Below are positions 47,593-58,652 of a stretch of DNA of 64,000 bases, in pieces. How positions within the stretch are numbered: position 1 is the stretch's first letter; the number at the start of each line of letters is the position of its first letter. Made by a program: the position numbers and the translations under genes. The notes below the pieces were generated by a model. It ran no database searches. It had not been told where the DNA came from and worked only from the letters and a program-made list of their open reading frames with translations. Source of the DNA: Isoetes taiwanensis (Eukaryota > Streptophyta > Lycopodiopsida > Isoetales > Isoetaceae); NCBI GenBank assembly GCA_021234155.1, contig JAJEKV010000391.1, positions 124,001 to 188,000 of the forward strand, written 5' to 3'.

Positions 47593-48628
47593 TTGGTAGA
47601 TAACATAACAACTTTGAACATGAATAATTACGGTGAGAGACTCGTGTAGGCAGGGGAAAACCGGTAGAATAGGCATATCTTTCATCCATCGGTATATACA
47701 ATGTTGGGAATATCCAAGTGGGGGTAGCCGACCATAGGAACCTTATCGGACTACCCCTGAAAAAAACAAGGAATGAAGTCGAAGGAGCATGTGAAGGCGG
47801 TGTTGCATGGTGAAGGATCAACAAGAGGCGTCGGCGAGGGTTTATCATCGGGGTAAAACCCCGCCCTTCTGTTTCGAGGAAAACCCTAATGAGAAACCTG
47901 GCCGGGGGCTCCCAGAAAAAACCCGGACCGCCGAAATGATATAAAGAGGATCTGGCGACAAAAGTCCTCGATGCCTTGTGTGAAGCGAATTGGAATGGAG
48001 TGAGCTGCAGGTGTAAAACTCAAAAAAAAAAAGAACCCGTTAAGTGTGAGAGGAACAAAAAATGGATGACTCGAAAATGAGAGAACAAATATCATGTACA
48101 CAAGGCCTCCCCAAAAAGGGGGGAGGGGGCTGGTCCGCAGCGTGCCATAGCGAAACAAAAATCTTCCAATATGGAGGGGCATTCATCACGAAGCCACGCG
48201 AACAAGACCTCGCAAGGGAGGAGGGCTGTTCCACAGCGTGCCGAAAAAAAACAAAACCTCCCATCCGGAGGGTTGGTCCGCCAGCGCACCACTTGATAGC
48301 AAAAAGCTGAAAAAAAAAAACTATTACTAAAAATGCATACATGGGAACAAGAGATCGAGGGGAGGTCAGGGAGGGAAAAAGGGGCGTATGTACACTGCTG
48401 TGAGAAGACGCCGATGAGGAGGAAGGGATGAAGATGCATATAAATAGTCTCGTCTCTCCCCAGAATGGCGATCCGACGGTCAGAATCGGCTGGCATTAAT
48501 CGAACCAAAAAAAAGGGAGTTGCGATCCATATTAGCCAAGATTTTTTGGCAAAAAAGGTTTGATATTTATAATCGATTCCGGACGGAACTGGGCAGGCAT
48601 AGGGAAGGGCTGAGGACTTCATACATAC
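47593..48628. other. No firm gene; probable intron of the locus at 48845
   Basis: If the donor at 48628 is used, this is intron and downstream sequence of the minus-strand gene. Long minus-strand frames here (48092-48622, 47588-47848) are Cys/Phe/Pro-rich translations of repeats and pyrimidine tracts and were not accepted. Confidence 0.35.
48095..48300. repeat. Degenerate repeats of a GGTCCGCAGCGTGCC motif
   Basis: Three related copies of GGTCCGCAGCGTGCC, GTTCCACAGCGTGCC and GGTCCGCCAGCGCACC occur at about 48130, 48228 and 48274, each followed by an A-rich stretch, and two by a short hairpin-like TCCNNNNNGGAGGG. Purpose unknown. Confidence 0.65.
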
Positions 48629-48845
48629 ACCAGGAATCCCCGTGCCTCACAAAGGTTACTTCCACATGCATCATTTGGCGCAGTTGTGCTGCCTCAGTCC
48701 AAGCTAGAATTTGTTCCTCTATTTTTATGCCCATCTCTAGGTACGCCATCACGACCCTCTGGGATATGGTCTGGTGGTATCTCTTGATATCCAAGCATGC
48801 AGCTGCCTCACACTCAATAGTGGCATCAGATTCATGACTACCCAT
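48629..48845 (-). CDS. First exon of an unknown gene behind a telo-box promoter
   Basis: On the minus strand an ATG at 48845 in good context (GAGAGGTATGGG) starts 72 codons plus one base, ending at donor TCCTGGT|GTATGTATG. The peptide begins MGSHESDATIECEAAACLDI and continues with an amphipathic helical region (YLEMGIKIEEQILAWTEAAQ). About 70-80 bp upstream is a double telo-box (TTAGGGTTTAGGGTT), then a pyrimidine-rich leader, an arrangement common for plant housekeeping and translation-related genes. No family recognised. If the donor is ignored the frame runs on to 92 codons. Confidence 0.5.
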
Positions 48846-48911
48846 ACCTCTCCCTTAGAAGAATCGTGAGCGAGGAAGACGCGGCGACAATCCGTCGAGA
48901 AGATCGAGATG

Positions 48912-48927
48912 AACCCTAAACCCTAAC
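48912..48927 (-). promoter_or_regulatory. Double telo-box
   Basis: AACCCTAAACCCTAAC on the plus strand, i.e. two overlapping AAACCCTAA-type telo-boxes about 70 bp upstream of the ATG at 48845. Telo-boxes bind Myb-like/Pur-alpha-type factors in plants and are enriched in promoters of growth-related genes. Confidence 0.6.
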
Positions 48928-48949
48928 ACAGAATTTGGTCTGGCAGCAT

Positions 48950-49145
48950 ATATCCCACACGACCAATTAAAAAAACAAGACATCATATACAAGTAATTCC
49001 ATATGAGTTGCAATTGGTTTGGGTCCATGTGGAGAAAGAAATCCCTTCTCCACATGGATCCATCCCTTTTATCAAGAATCTGGTTCAATCCTTTTGCTGA
49101 TTGATGTTGAAAGTTTACGTTGAATCTACCATTGTATACGTTCAT
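48950..49145 (-). repeat. Diverged inverted duplicate A with 41-nt stem-loop
   Basis: Read on the minus strand this aligns with 49650-49850 on the plus strand: shared GGATGGATCC or GAATGGATCC, then a hairpin, GGACCCAA, and later TTGTTTT and CGTGTGGGATAT or CATGTGGGATAT. The hairpin is 49021-49061: 16-nt arms GGGTCCATGTGGAGAA and TTCTCCACATGGATCC (one mismatch) around a 9-nt loop. Both copies translate to a similar peptide (RDGSMW...H.DP and RNGSSW...HEDP), suggesting a former coding sequence. Confidence 0.65.
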
Positions 49146-49415
49146 TCATGTTAAAATCTGTACTAAATATCGGAAAGTTTCCCATGTTGCGGTCTCTTTA
49201 ACTCTACAAGCATTAGAGACAGAATTTGAGAACATGCAATAACAAAGACATGGCAATACACTATTTCTACAAGTTGTGGACAACAAAGACTTGGGTGTAA
49301 AGCAAATGGGTTATACTCTTCTTAAACTAAGATAGCAACTAATCATGTAAACTAATGGGTCTATAGCATTTCTATACATGCATTTCTTAATCTTAATACA
49401 TGTTTTCCAAGTTTA

Positions 49416-49649
49416 TACATGTATTGCAATTGAGCTTGCATTATATACATTTGTTAACCCTAAACCCTGAGCCCCATGATATACATTTGTTAATCTTATG
49501 AAGTTGCAGTAAGCCCCGTGATGTAAAACTTAGAATTGTATTTGAAGTAGCATATTCATACATGTATTGCAATTGAAATTGCATTTTATATGTTTGTCAA
49601 TCTTAATAATACCCCACATATACATGCTTGATGTAAAACTTAGAATTGC
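49416..49649 (+). repeat. 143-bp tandem duplication
   Basis: TACATGTATTGCAATTGA occurs at about 49416 and 49559, each followed by a TTGCATT-AT phrase, ACATTTGTTAA or ATGTTTGTCAA and, later, GATGTAAAACTTAGAATTG at about 49520 and 49628. Non-coding; leads into duplicate B. Confidence 0.8.
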
Positions 49650-49850
49650 ATTTCAAGCTGCAGCTTCGAACTTAAGAGGGTGGAGTGAAGGAACATTTTG
49701 CAAGAGGAATGGATCCTCGTGGCAAGGGTTGGGCTCTTACCACGAGGACCCAATCCAACCTAAAATTGGAGACACCTACCTTATATATAACTGTTTTGTT
49801 TTAAGAGACAAGCATGTGGGATATTTCAACCAGCACAACCATTTATAGGG
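49650..49850 (+). repeat. Diverged inverted duplicate B with 41-nt stem-loop
   Basis: Partner of 48950-49145 in opposite orientation. The hairpin is 49711-49751: arms GGATCCTCGTGGCAAG and CTTACCACGAGGACCC around a 9-nt loop (GGTTGGGCT). Arm length, loop length and the GGATCC/GGACCC ends match copy A, while the inner stem bases differ and remain paired. Confidence 0.65.
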
Positions 49851-50054
49851 TCTCATATATTGAACATCAACCTATACATTTTACATTTGCAAAAATATTG
49901 AGGTGGATGGCTCGGGTCCCGAGGTGTGAAATCGTATGCATGCAAACATCCCTTTCCTCTTCTGCCTCATTCCCAAAATTCTTCCCTTTAGCTTCATTCC
50001 ATCCATCTTCCTCGGGACAGCTTCATTCCGTCCATCTTCATATCCCGACATCGA

Positions 50055-50350
50055 GTTCAATGGCGAGGACCAAGGTTATAAAAGTCAGGCATACTCCAGC
50101 TATTGTGCGGATTTCTCCTTGATTGCCATTTCGGTCGAGAATATGTGTCTTCATCAGGAGGCCATCCGGTTACAGTGGTAGCCAGGTTCACTCCACCAGA
50201 AGTTGAGAAACTTATCGAGGCTGGAGTTGTTTGTTCTATGCGGGTTCTGGAATGGGTTGATCAAGCTTACCCTGATCAGGAGCGTCTTCTGGAAATGAAG
50301 ATGTATGCCATGAAGGACGACCTTCATATAGAGCTGAGGATGCCCCTTTG
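50055..50350 (+). CDS. Possible small gene, reading frame shifted once
   Basis: An ATG at 50060 starts MARTKVIKVRHTPAIVRISP and stops. In another frame a protein-like segment continues from about 50140 to a stop at 50351, containing VARFTPPEVEKLIEAGVVCS and ending MKDDLHIELRMPL. A frameshift or a very short intron would be needed to join them. Acidic helical composition; family unknown. A poly-T/AT-rich region follows. Confidence 0.35.
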
Positions 50351-50689
50351 AAGATCAAACATCTTGCTGCCGACCCTTTTAGTTTTAGATTTGTTTTTTT
50401 TTTAATTTCGGGTTTCACTTGTTTTGCAATAGTCATTGTGACTATTTTTTGTAAAGCTTCCTCAGGGACATGCCCTTTTTTAAGAAATGCTTTGTATTTA
50501 CCTGAAAACAGATGATTAATGACAGACCTCCTCTTCTATATAACTGTTGTGACAATTTTTTGTGCTTTAACTGTTCTCTTAGTTTCCACTGTTCTTTTAC
50601 TTAACCGAACTGTTCGATTCTTTTCTGTTACTGTTCTTTTTTTATACTATTTCCAACTTTAAATGCACACAAGTACTTGTATGTACAGA

Positions 50690-51560
50690 CAGGAATCTCA
50701 CACAAGTACAGGAATGGCCTGCAACAAGCCACTTGGAAATCATGCAAACCCTGTTTGATATTATCAATTGCATCTTTGCATCTTGAAATCATTTAAAACT
50801 ACTCGAATTTGAGACTTAAGTCATGCAAACCCTGTTTAATATTTAACTTGCAACTTGAATTTGGCACAAGTACTAAGAAGTACAGACTTAAGAATCATGA
50901 AAACCCTGTTTAAAATTTAACTTGCAACTTGAATTTGGCACTAGTATCAGGCTTGAAAATCATGTAAACTCTGTTCAATATTTAACTTGAATTTGGCACT
51001 TGAATTTGGAAGTACTGATATAAGAAACATGTTTGGTATTTAGTTTGCAACTGGTATAACAGTCATGTAACTCGAATTTAGCATAAGTGTTTGCAATAAC
51101 AGACCTCCTGAACCATGCAAGACTTGTTTAGTGTTTAACCTGTTTAGTGAAACTTGTATATTACTTGCAATTCATGGACAATATCAGGTTTAGTATTCAG
51201 GTTTTGTAGGATATTCTGGAATCATAAACTTAGAATCATAAACTTGAACTTGGAAGTACAGACTTGAGAATCATGTGAAACTTAACCTGCAATTGCTATA
51301 AGACATGCAACATGAATCTGCCACAAGTATTTGGAAGTACAGACATAAGAATCGTGTTTGTTATTTAGTTTCCAACTGGTATAACAGTCATGCAACTCGA
51401 ATTTAGCACAAGTATCTGCAATAACAGACTTGAATCATACAAGACTTGTTTAGATTTAACCTATTTAGTAAAACTTGTATATTACTTGCAATTCGAGATC
51501 AATATCAGTTTTAGTACTCAGGTTTTGTAGGATATTCTGGAATCATAAACTTAAAACATA
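50690..51560 (+). repeat. Nested tandem repeat, 321-bp unit
   Basis: The block ending GGTTTTGTAGGATATTCTGG recurs with an offset of 321 bp (51211 and 51532), together with TGGTATAACAGTCATG and AAACTTGTATATTACTTGCA. Within and before it, a 70-75-bp subunit (TTTAACTTGCAACTTGAATT, GGAAGTACAGACTTAAGAAT) repeats several times. AT-rich, downstream of the minus-strand gene at 51802. Confidence 0.85.
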
Positions 51561-51801
51561 TTCTTATCTTCAGTTTGCTGGAATCATGGTTGACTGGATA
51601 CAAACAACCAAGAGAAATTAGAAAACTTGGTGACTAAAACCAAGCTGAAAGCTTGCTAATTTCATGAAGAAAACCTACTGATATAACTATACAATTACTT
51701 TGCTGACTTGCATTTTAGAGTATCAGGATTTGAACCTGTTTTCAACCAGTAGTCTCAACCTTTTTTTTTGTTGCACTATAGTGATAGAAAATACATGACA
51801 T

Positions 51802-52740
51802 TCAACATGAACAGCCACCTACTCTACCATTATGCAAGATTACAATGCTAAGAGTGCTTGCGGGCTTGCAGCCCTTGCATTGCACGACAGATTCACGACG
51901 AAAGCCAATTTTCTTACCATCCAAATAGAACTGAAAATCACCATAACAGCAGAACGACTCCACTAGCTTCTCAAACAATGTCCAATCTTCTTCCGCATTA
52001 AAAGTTCTGTCACCCATATCCGTACAAGATATTGAGAGCTCCATTGAATTTGAATTAGCCTGGTGATCTTCCACCGCCTTCCATTCCCAATGATCTTGTT
52101 CCCAAATGCATCGTCTTCTCTCCACAAAGTAATTTGCATACAATATCTGCTTGGTGATTCTGTACCTGCAGTAGCAAGTGCCAAAGATTTTAGATTTAAT
52201 CAAGGACTAAAGTGAATCAAGAAAGCAACATACCTGAACACTAGTGTGTCCCATGCAACTGAGGTTTCAGTCAGTTGTTGCACGAGAGACCGTGTAATGA
52301 TACTTGTGAAAGAAATACCTCGGGCTCTCAAGCTGGATGCAGAATCTTGAAAAATCAACTGGCCAAGCTTGTGATGATACACTTCAAGCACACTAGTAAT
52401 GATGCAGGCAGAAACTTTGTCAGTGTAATCCGAAGAACAAATTGTGTTGGCTTCAAGATCCGGCCTTCCAGAAATTTTTTTATTGGCCAAATCAGAGCTA
52501 GTATACCCATGTTCCACAATGACCTCTTCTGAACCAAATACAATTCCTTTTACACGGGCTTTCCAGTGGGCATTGACATCCTTTATTCTGGCTCTTTTCA
52601 CTGCGTGAATCTAGGACGGAGGGTAACCCAGCAGCCAACAGAAACAACAAAATCAAGCCATTCTCCATTGGCATCCTTGACATTGTGAAGGACTACTGTT
52701 CTTACTTCAGACCGACCTTCAGATCGATTGCCCATACTGC
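51802..52740 (-). CDS. Unknown gene, two well-defined 3' exons
   Basis: Minus strand. The last exon is 51802-52165 (stop TGA at 51802-51804), the preceding one 52234-52601. They are joined by a 68-bp intron with donor TTCAG|GTATGT and acceptor TACTGCAG|GTACAG. The phase-2 join gives VFR-YRITKQILYANYFVERR. The last exon ends in a Cys-rich tail (VVQCKGCKPASTLSIV...GGCSC). Upstream, 52605-52740 is protein-like in another frame (VVLHNVKDANGEWLDFVV), so either an intron or a one-base frameshift near 52605 separates them. Further upstream a signal-peptide-like start (MEIGGHLLTVQLILVAAFEF, about 53020) and a CGYPFGSELPNC segment vaguely recall the WAK/GUB extracellular domain, but frames do not connect. 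Family unknown; coding status of the last two exons is fairly secure. Confidence 0.6.
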
Positions 52741-53108
52741 ATGAACGCCAAAAAATAAGAAGTTAGTTTCAGGGAAATTTGAAATGCCGGATCAATACCT
52801 TACCCTGTGAGAGCTAATCACTGGCCCTGTTATTGAAAAACAATTTGGTAGTTCAGAACCGAAAGGGTATCCGCACTTGAGACCCAATTTGGAGCAGTTT
52901 CTGTGCCTCACAATTGTTCTTCCAATGCTTCCCACACCAGCTCCAACCGGCCAAAACAGAATTCAAAAGCAGCAACCAAAATTAACTGCACAGTAAGTAA
53001 ATGACCTCCAATCTCCATTGGGAAATGCTCTCTATTAGAAAATGCTCTCTATGGGAAAATGGGGCAGATTTGGGAGTCTCCCTTGGGAGAAGGGACCCTA
53101 TCTAAAAT

Positions 53109-53187
53109 TGACACGTGGCAGCCAAAGCTAACTAGGCATGGCAGGCATGTATGGATTAAGAACAAAGCCACTCCATTGTGATTGGCT
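53109..53187. promoter_or_regulatory. G-box and CCAAT-type promoter cluster
   Basis: GACACGTGGCA at 53110-53120 contains the palindromic G-box CACGTG in an ABRE-like context, and ATTGGCT (CCAAT box, reverse) lies at 53181-53187. They are about 90-170 bp upstream of the signal-peptide-like ATG of the minus-strand locus and could serve it or a plus-strand transcript. bZIP/bHLH factors bind G-boxes in plants. Confidence 0.45.
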
Positions 53188-53683
53188 AGAGCAAAAATCT
53201 GATGTGGAATTTCCCTATTTTCGTAAAGGGCCCATTGGAGACCCCATATTTTCTCTAATGGATGTCCGCTTGGAAGGAGGTGCTTCCAGCGCCAATTCCA
53301 TAGTCCTCCAAAGAGCCTGCAAAATCCGCCGGATCTGTGCCCAAGGGGTCCTGCCATGCCGAATCTTTCCACAAAGATCAACATCCATGAGGCATCGCCT
53401 TGCTGGTCCCATTCAATCATTCCTCTCACCGAAAACCCTAGCCATGGCTTACGGTAACTGACAACCCAACCCACTTGGAATTTTCTTGAATTTCCACATC
53501 CATAGATGAAATCGAACGCTGATAGATGCATCCAGATGGATAAAAGTCCTAGTTGGCAGCAACGTGGACACTCTGAAATTGCTTTAAAGTGTCAACTTGT
53601 GTTTGTGCAAACGTGCAAAAAAATCTGGCAATTTTTTGACTATTTGTGCAAACAAAATCCAGAAAATAGGCTTAAAAAGGGTG

Positions 53684-53750
53684 AATTCGAGCGCTGTGTT
53701 GATTGTCCCAGTTGGGTAGGCCACTAAATTCGAGCGCTGTGTTGATTGTC
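53684..53750 (+). repeat. 24-bp direct repeat, 43 bp apart
   Basis: AATTCGAGCGCTGTGTTGAT plus TGTC occurs at 53684 and 53727 with no difference seen. Recent local duplication. Confidence 0.9.
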
Positions 53751-55379
53751 AACTTTTTCTGGCCACTGGTAACATTATTTCTCAGACATCAAATTCAGGC
53801 AAAAAGATCTTTTTCGAATTTCTCCCTTACATTTAGTCGTTACTTATTATCCGCCTCCTTTAATGATCCCCCCTCTAATAAGGATATGGCACATGAACAG
53901 GTCGACAAAGACTATTCCATGTCAGTGGAGGCCTTGCCATTGCTCTTCTTCCCTGCTGATTTCTAGATCATTGCCAAGTGTCACGAGCTTTGCCACGCAT
54001 TGAGATCTAAGGATTCATGTTGACGTGAATCCTTTCAACTGAGGAGAGAGCCGATGGAATGGATCGATGCCAACTTGAATCCCTTTATGTCAAAAATTAG
54101 CATGCGACCCTTTCAACTTCAGTTTTTGACATCTAATGATAGATGTCAACCTGTTCATGTGACTCAGCCCTAATAATCTGCCTTTTACGATTCCTTTAAA
54201 ATGATACAACTAAGCAGCATCAACGTCATCTGGCAACAATAGAGTTTCCATGACTTATTTGTGAGCATGATATGATTTTCTAGCTGTTTTCTTATCTATC
54301 TTAGTTATGGTGTTAGTTATGGTGTCTGAAAAAGGTTCCTAACCTAATTTTATTCCTTGCTTGGAGCCACATAACAATGGTTTGGAGCTTCAATGAGCTT
54401 GAGCTCATAAAAAATGTTTTGCATTATCACAACAATAAGTCTGTCTTTGAAAATCAACTGATATCTTTGTTGTTAATCTAGAGATCCTATTTGTTGTGGG
54501 CTACATACAGCAGCTTGGAAGAGGGCATGCTTCTTTACTAATGTTCCTTGGCCGATCTTGCTATCTATGCAACACTAGGATTTCATATTTAGGGTCTAAT
54601 TTGGTGCAAGATAAGGTAAGCAACAAGCAATGATGGTCAAGTTTTCCTCAGGTTCCTATGATTTAAGCATTTCTCTAGTCTAGTTATATTTTTCCTTCAA
54701 ACGGTTGCTCGAGGTTGCTTGCTCAACCGACTTTGTCATAGCTCAATGTGGATTGCTCAAGCCTATTTGCTCACCCGATATTATAGCTCAAGGTGTATAG
54801 CTTTGCTTTTCCAAAGAGCCCATTTTATGAAATTTTTTTGTGCTTCCTATTAGTGATCTATGCTTGTCGTCCATATAGTTATGGTGGAAAGAAAGTTTGC
54901 CATTTTTTATTTTTCCTTCATAGTTGGCTCTGCAAAGAATCAAAGAAAAAAAATGTTATTTGTCATTTGCCCTTATTACTTCCCTAAACATGGCCCTAAT
55001 TTATTTGATGCTTCTTCTTCAAAATAAATGAGAACAAGCTAATATTGCACTGGCTTGATAATCTTGGTTACAAAGTTGCCCCTCCTTGCAAATGCTATTC
55101 CTTCTCGTATGCAGGTAATAACTCTATTCTTATCATTTAGTTACATTTGCATACAAGGCCATATCCCATGAGATGCAAAGGCTTGATAGTGTTTTCATTT
55201 GTGGAAGTTGTGATGCTCCTTTTAACCTATATGATGCTTCCAACATATAAATGCGACAAATCCCCTTCCCTGGTTACTATTATCACCAAGAAAAACTCTC
55301 GTCTCTGATGCTCCCATAGTATAAATAGGTGATATTCCCCTCCCATGGCGACTCTGTCGCCACAGAAAGGCCCTCTATC
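53751..55379. other. Intergenic, no supported gene
   Basis: AT-rich. Several GCTCAA-based phrases repeat loosely at 54700-54790. No accepted frames. Confidence 0.4.
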
Positions 55380-55926
55380 TGACTCGAACCACTTGTGATG
55401 GCCAAGTGTCCGGGTGACGGACACGGAGGTGTCATTCGTCCCATGCCTTTTATGGGAATCCAATATGGCGGAAGTGTACATACATATTAGCACCTAGGAA
55501 CAATACAAATAAATAATATGCCACCACGAAGGGTGGCCCATCCATCATCAATACAAATAACAATATGATACCAAGATACATAGGAAATGCACCACAAATG
55601 GAGGCTTCTACCCTGGGTTTAGACTCAAGGGGGTCAACTGATGGTCAGGGCCTCTGGATCACAACAGACAGATGCATAACATGGCTTTGGCTGGCATAGA
55701 ATAATGGCTAGGGTAGTCCACTCCATCCGCCCCTCCTGTGCACACTTTGCAGATAGGTTGAATCATGCTATGGCATAGTTGTAGCCTTCCGGAGACGTAA
55801 TCTCATGGAGCCACCCTATGAGACTACTCCGGGTTACATCTCCCCGGTCCGACGAGGCAAGAAAGGGATAAATCCCCTCTAGAATCACAATGGTACCATG
55901 GGCGTGCTAGAGAATATGTGCCACCC
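55380..55926 (-). repeat. Sequence adjoining the first LTR, with motif shared past the second LTR
   Basis: CCACTTGTGATGGCCAAGTG near 55390, then GACAC...GTGTCATTCG, matches CCACTTGTGATAGCCAAGTG and GTGTCATTCGCCC at 63708-63760, immediately right of the second LTR. The rest of this stretch has no partner inside the window. It may be the remaining part of a longer LTR, or the target into which two elements inserted. Confidence 0.5.
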
Positions 55927-56822
55927 TGGTGCACATGCATCCGTACCCGACTTACCCCTTAAATCTATATCGAATCCAGGACGTCCCTATAGGCACGTAT
56001 CCTGCGACCCAGGAGGGTGTCAAACCCATACCCGGCCCACACGTAGTGATCGACTATAAGTCTAGCACATTGTAGCAGCCCCAGTAGCCACGCTCAGCAA
56101 GGCTCTGCCCCCACTTCACCAGTTGTGACCGTTATTTGGTGTTAAACCACATCATAGCATCTATAGCCCAGTGGGCTCTTGTACACATGCTGCATCTAAT
56201 GGGATTTAAGGGGTTCTAGCTAGAAGCATATCTAATCCTAGATGGCCTTTAGGTCTCTACCCTCATTTTACCCATACAACACAAGTGTGACGACCATGCA
56301 GGTATGCGTAGGTTCATGACAACAGGAGGAACAGAAAGAGAGCATTTATATCTGATACATTCATCATAATCTCATCTAGAACATAAAATAGAGAGAGTAA
56401 TCATCCATCTAACAAGCAAGGGTTAGTTCCTAATTAGAATCTCAAGCTAACTAAGCCTACTAACCGGTATCTGAGCTACATGTCCCATCTCTCAGGTTTT
56501 CCATGCCCTGCTGGTTGAATAAGCTCCTCCTTTTTCTCCAATTTTCCCCAAATTGAATTGGGGCAACCCCAATTTGGGTGGCCCAAAGTTAGCAGGTCTG
56601 CCTTGCCCAATCGATTTGGGCCAGGTGGCAATTCTAGATTAGTTATCATTAACTAATTTAATATTTTAGCCTTTTTAATATTAGTATAAGGTTTCCACTT
56701 AATAATTAATGAGTTAACATAGCTAACCTTAGCTTATGATTAATTAATGCACCATTAATTATTCCTAGTGACGTGTTATGTATATATACCTAAAAAGGCA
56801 TGTAAATACGTGGAACATCACA
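55927..56822 (-). repeat. LTR copy 1 (3' LTR of a minus-oriented element)
   Basis: 896 bp aligning with 62841-63694. It starts TGGTGCACATGCATCC and ends GGAACATCACA, i.e. TG...CA on either strand. Directly inside it, on the minus strand, is AAGGAGGGGAGAA, a polypurine tract of the kind found next to plant gypsy 3' LTRs, preceded by GAGGACAACATCAATTTTAA. Copy 1 has about 41 extra bases near 56284-56324 that copy 2 lacks. Similarity by eye is around 90%, so the insertion is not recent. Confidence 0.8.
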
Positions 56823-58652
56823 TTCTCCCCTCCTTAAAATTGATGTTGTCCTCAGCATCTAGACAAGCCTACAAGAAATATGGGTTATGCTGTGGCAACA
56901 CATTCATATTACGAGGAAAAGTCCCCCCTCCTTAAGGAAGGCAACACAGGACCGAAGGGTACGGGATAGTTTGAGAATTCTTGAAAGGAATGAGCAAAAT
57001 GCTTAATAAACTGCTAAAAGATGTTATTGAAAATCCAATGCAGAGTTCATATGAAATCTGACATTGTGATGCATGAGAAGCTCAAAATGTATTAGAATAA
57101 ATCCAATATGGATCTCAGATATGATTTCGTAGAATTAGGGGAATGAAATAATTTCCAAACCATCAGAAGAAGTCGGTGGTGAGATTATAAGTTGCACAGA
57201 GATTATCATCGCCAATGTGATCAAAGTTGAAAATGATATGTAATGTGCAATTCATAAGCCTGTGAGGATTCATGAACGTTAGCATGTGTTCATGAAAATA
57301 GTTTAACACGGAAGTGCTATCTCACAGTGTGAATTAAGCATGACCTATGAAAAAGCGATTGATTTGATGATATGGAAGCTGATACAGCTCCATAGAGACC
57401 GGTGGGGGCAGTCATAGATCTGCTCCTAGGAAGTTGAGCTAGGTAAAGTTTGACTAGAGGGTGATGACTAAGCAGAATATTACATATCCCATGAGTACAT
57501 ATGGAATGTCAAGACGACCTTGTTACAAGAAGGAAAACCATTTTATAATCCTTGACTAGCTAACTCGTTTATCAAGGATAGTCATGTGGAATATATATGA
57601 GAGCTCGGGTAGAAGTGTTAAACGTTGGAATTAAGGAGTGGTAAGGCATCCTTATTTTGGATCCATACCCGAGAGAATTGCTAGCATGATGTTTGTGATC
57701 TCCATTGAATCACTGGAAGTTAAGTGACCCAGAAAGGTATAGTAAATAATGACGAGAATTGATTTGTCATGTGGAAGATATATTGGCATTCAACGTAAAA
57801 GGATATTGGAATATCTAGCATAATAACAAGGGTTTTTTTTTATGTTTTTGTACGCTTTTTACTAAGGTTTTTCTATGATTTCGGTGCTGTATTTGTTGAG
57901 GTGTACTAAATAATATTTCTAGAGTGCGCCCTTTCTGGATCCTTGATTTTTGTGGCACTTTTCAATGGTCAGCTATGAATATTCAATATTATTCCAAATT
58001 TAAACAATATTTTAGGGTTCTTTGCCCTTTCGTTGCTAGTTGGTACAGAGCTTCTGCAAGGAAATAGTCTGGAGTTTTGCCTGGCCATTTCAAAAGGATC
58101 TTCAGAACCAAATCTCGATTTGTTCTGCTTCAAGATCCACGCAGAATATTGGTGGTATGTGATCTCTATGTCCGAGCGCAATCCTCATCTGTGGGACAGA
58201 TCTCCATGCATGCTATAGATTCAAACGAATTCTAATGACGTAAAAGCTCTGTATTCAATGTGATGTCATATCTCTGCATTTTAGGGTTCTTGTTCCTGCC
58301 GTGAGCTTCCCGTGACAGACCTATGCTTACCAAGTACGTTTTGTTTTGTACTGGCATATCATAGCTGCTGTTTCTTGTTTCTGCAAGCCCATGCTGGAAA
58401 ATATAACATGCTAGTTATCACAGGGGAAAACACCTGATGCGTCTAGTGTATAGCTTCCTTTGCACAGTGGCACAACATTTCCAGGTTTATGAAACGTGTG
58501 AATAACGTACCATTTTGATTCCTTTTGAAGAATGTATGCATTCATAAATTCAACGCATTGCCCACTTTTGAAAGTGCATTATTTCTGCGGGATCATAAAA
58601 AATTGGCACAGTTTGAGAAAGATTTAGACGTCGCCATAATTCTGAAGGAGCT

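Noticed and set aside
47588-47848. 86-codon minus-strand frame downstream of a TTAGGGTTTT motif
   Set aside because: No domain, a splice acceptor falls inside it without a usable donor, and alternative frames read as well.
48092-48622. 176-codon minus-strand frame rich in Cys, Phe and Pro
   Set aside because: It translates degenerate DNA repeats and pyrimidine tracts and would be intron of the better supported gene starting at 48845.
51710-51770. tRNA-like T arm on the minus strand (CAGGTTCAAATCCTG)
   Set aside because: No matching acceptor stem, D arm or anticodon arm at the right distances, so at best a tRNA-derived fragment.
52790-53030. WAK/GUB-type extracellular domain as a firm annotation
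   Set aside because: Only a short CGYPFG...C resemblance, in a frame that connects neither to the start codon nor to the downstream exons.
53049-53531. 160-codon minus-strand frame, with a 107-codon frame on the other strand
   Set aside because: Both strands are open over the same GC-richer stretch, neither shows a domain, and the region carries promoter motifs, so chance is more likely.
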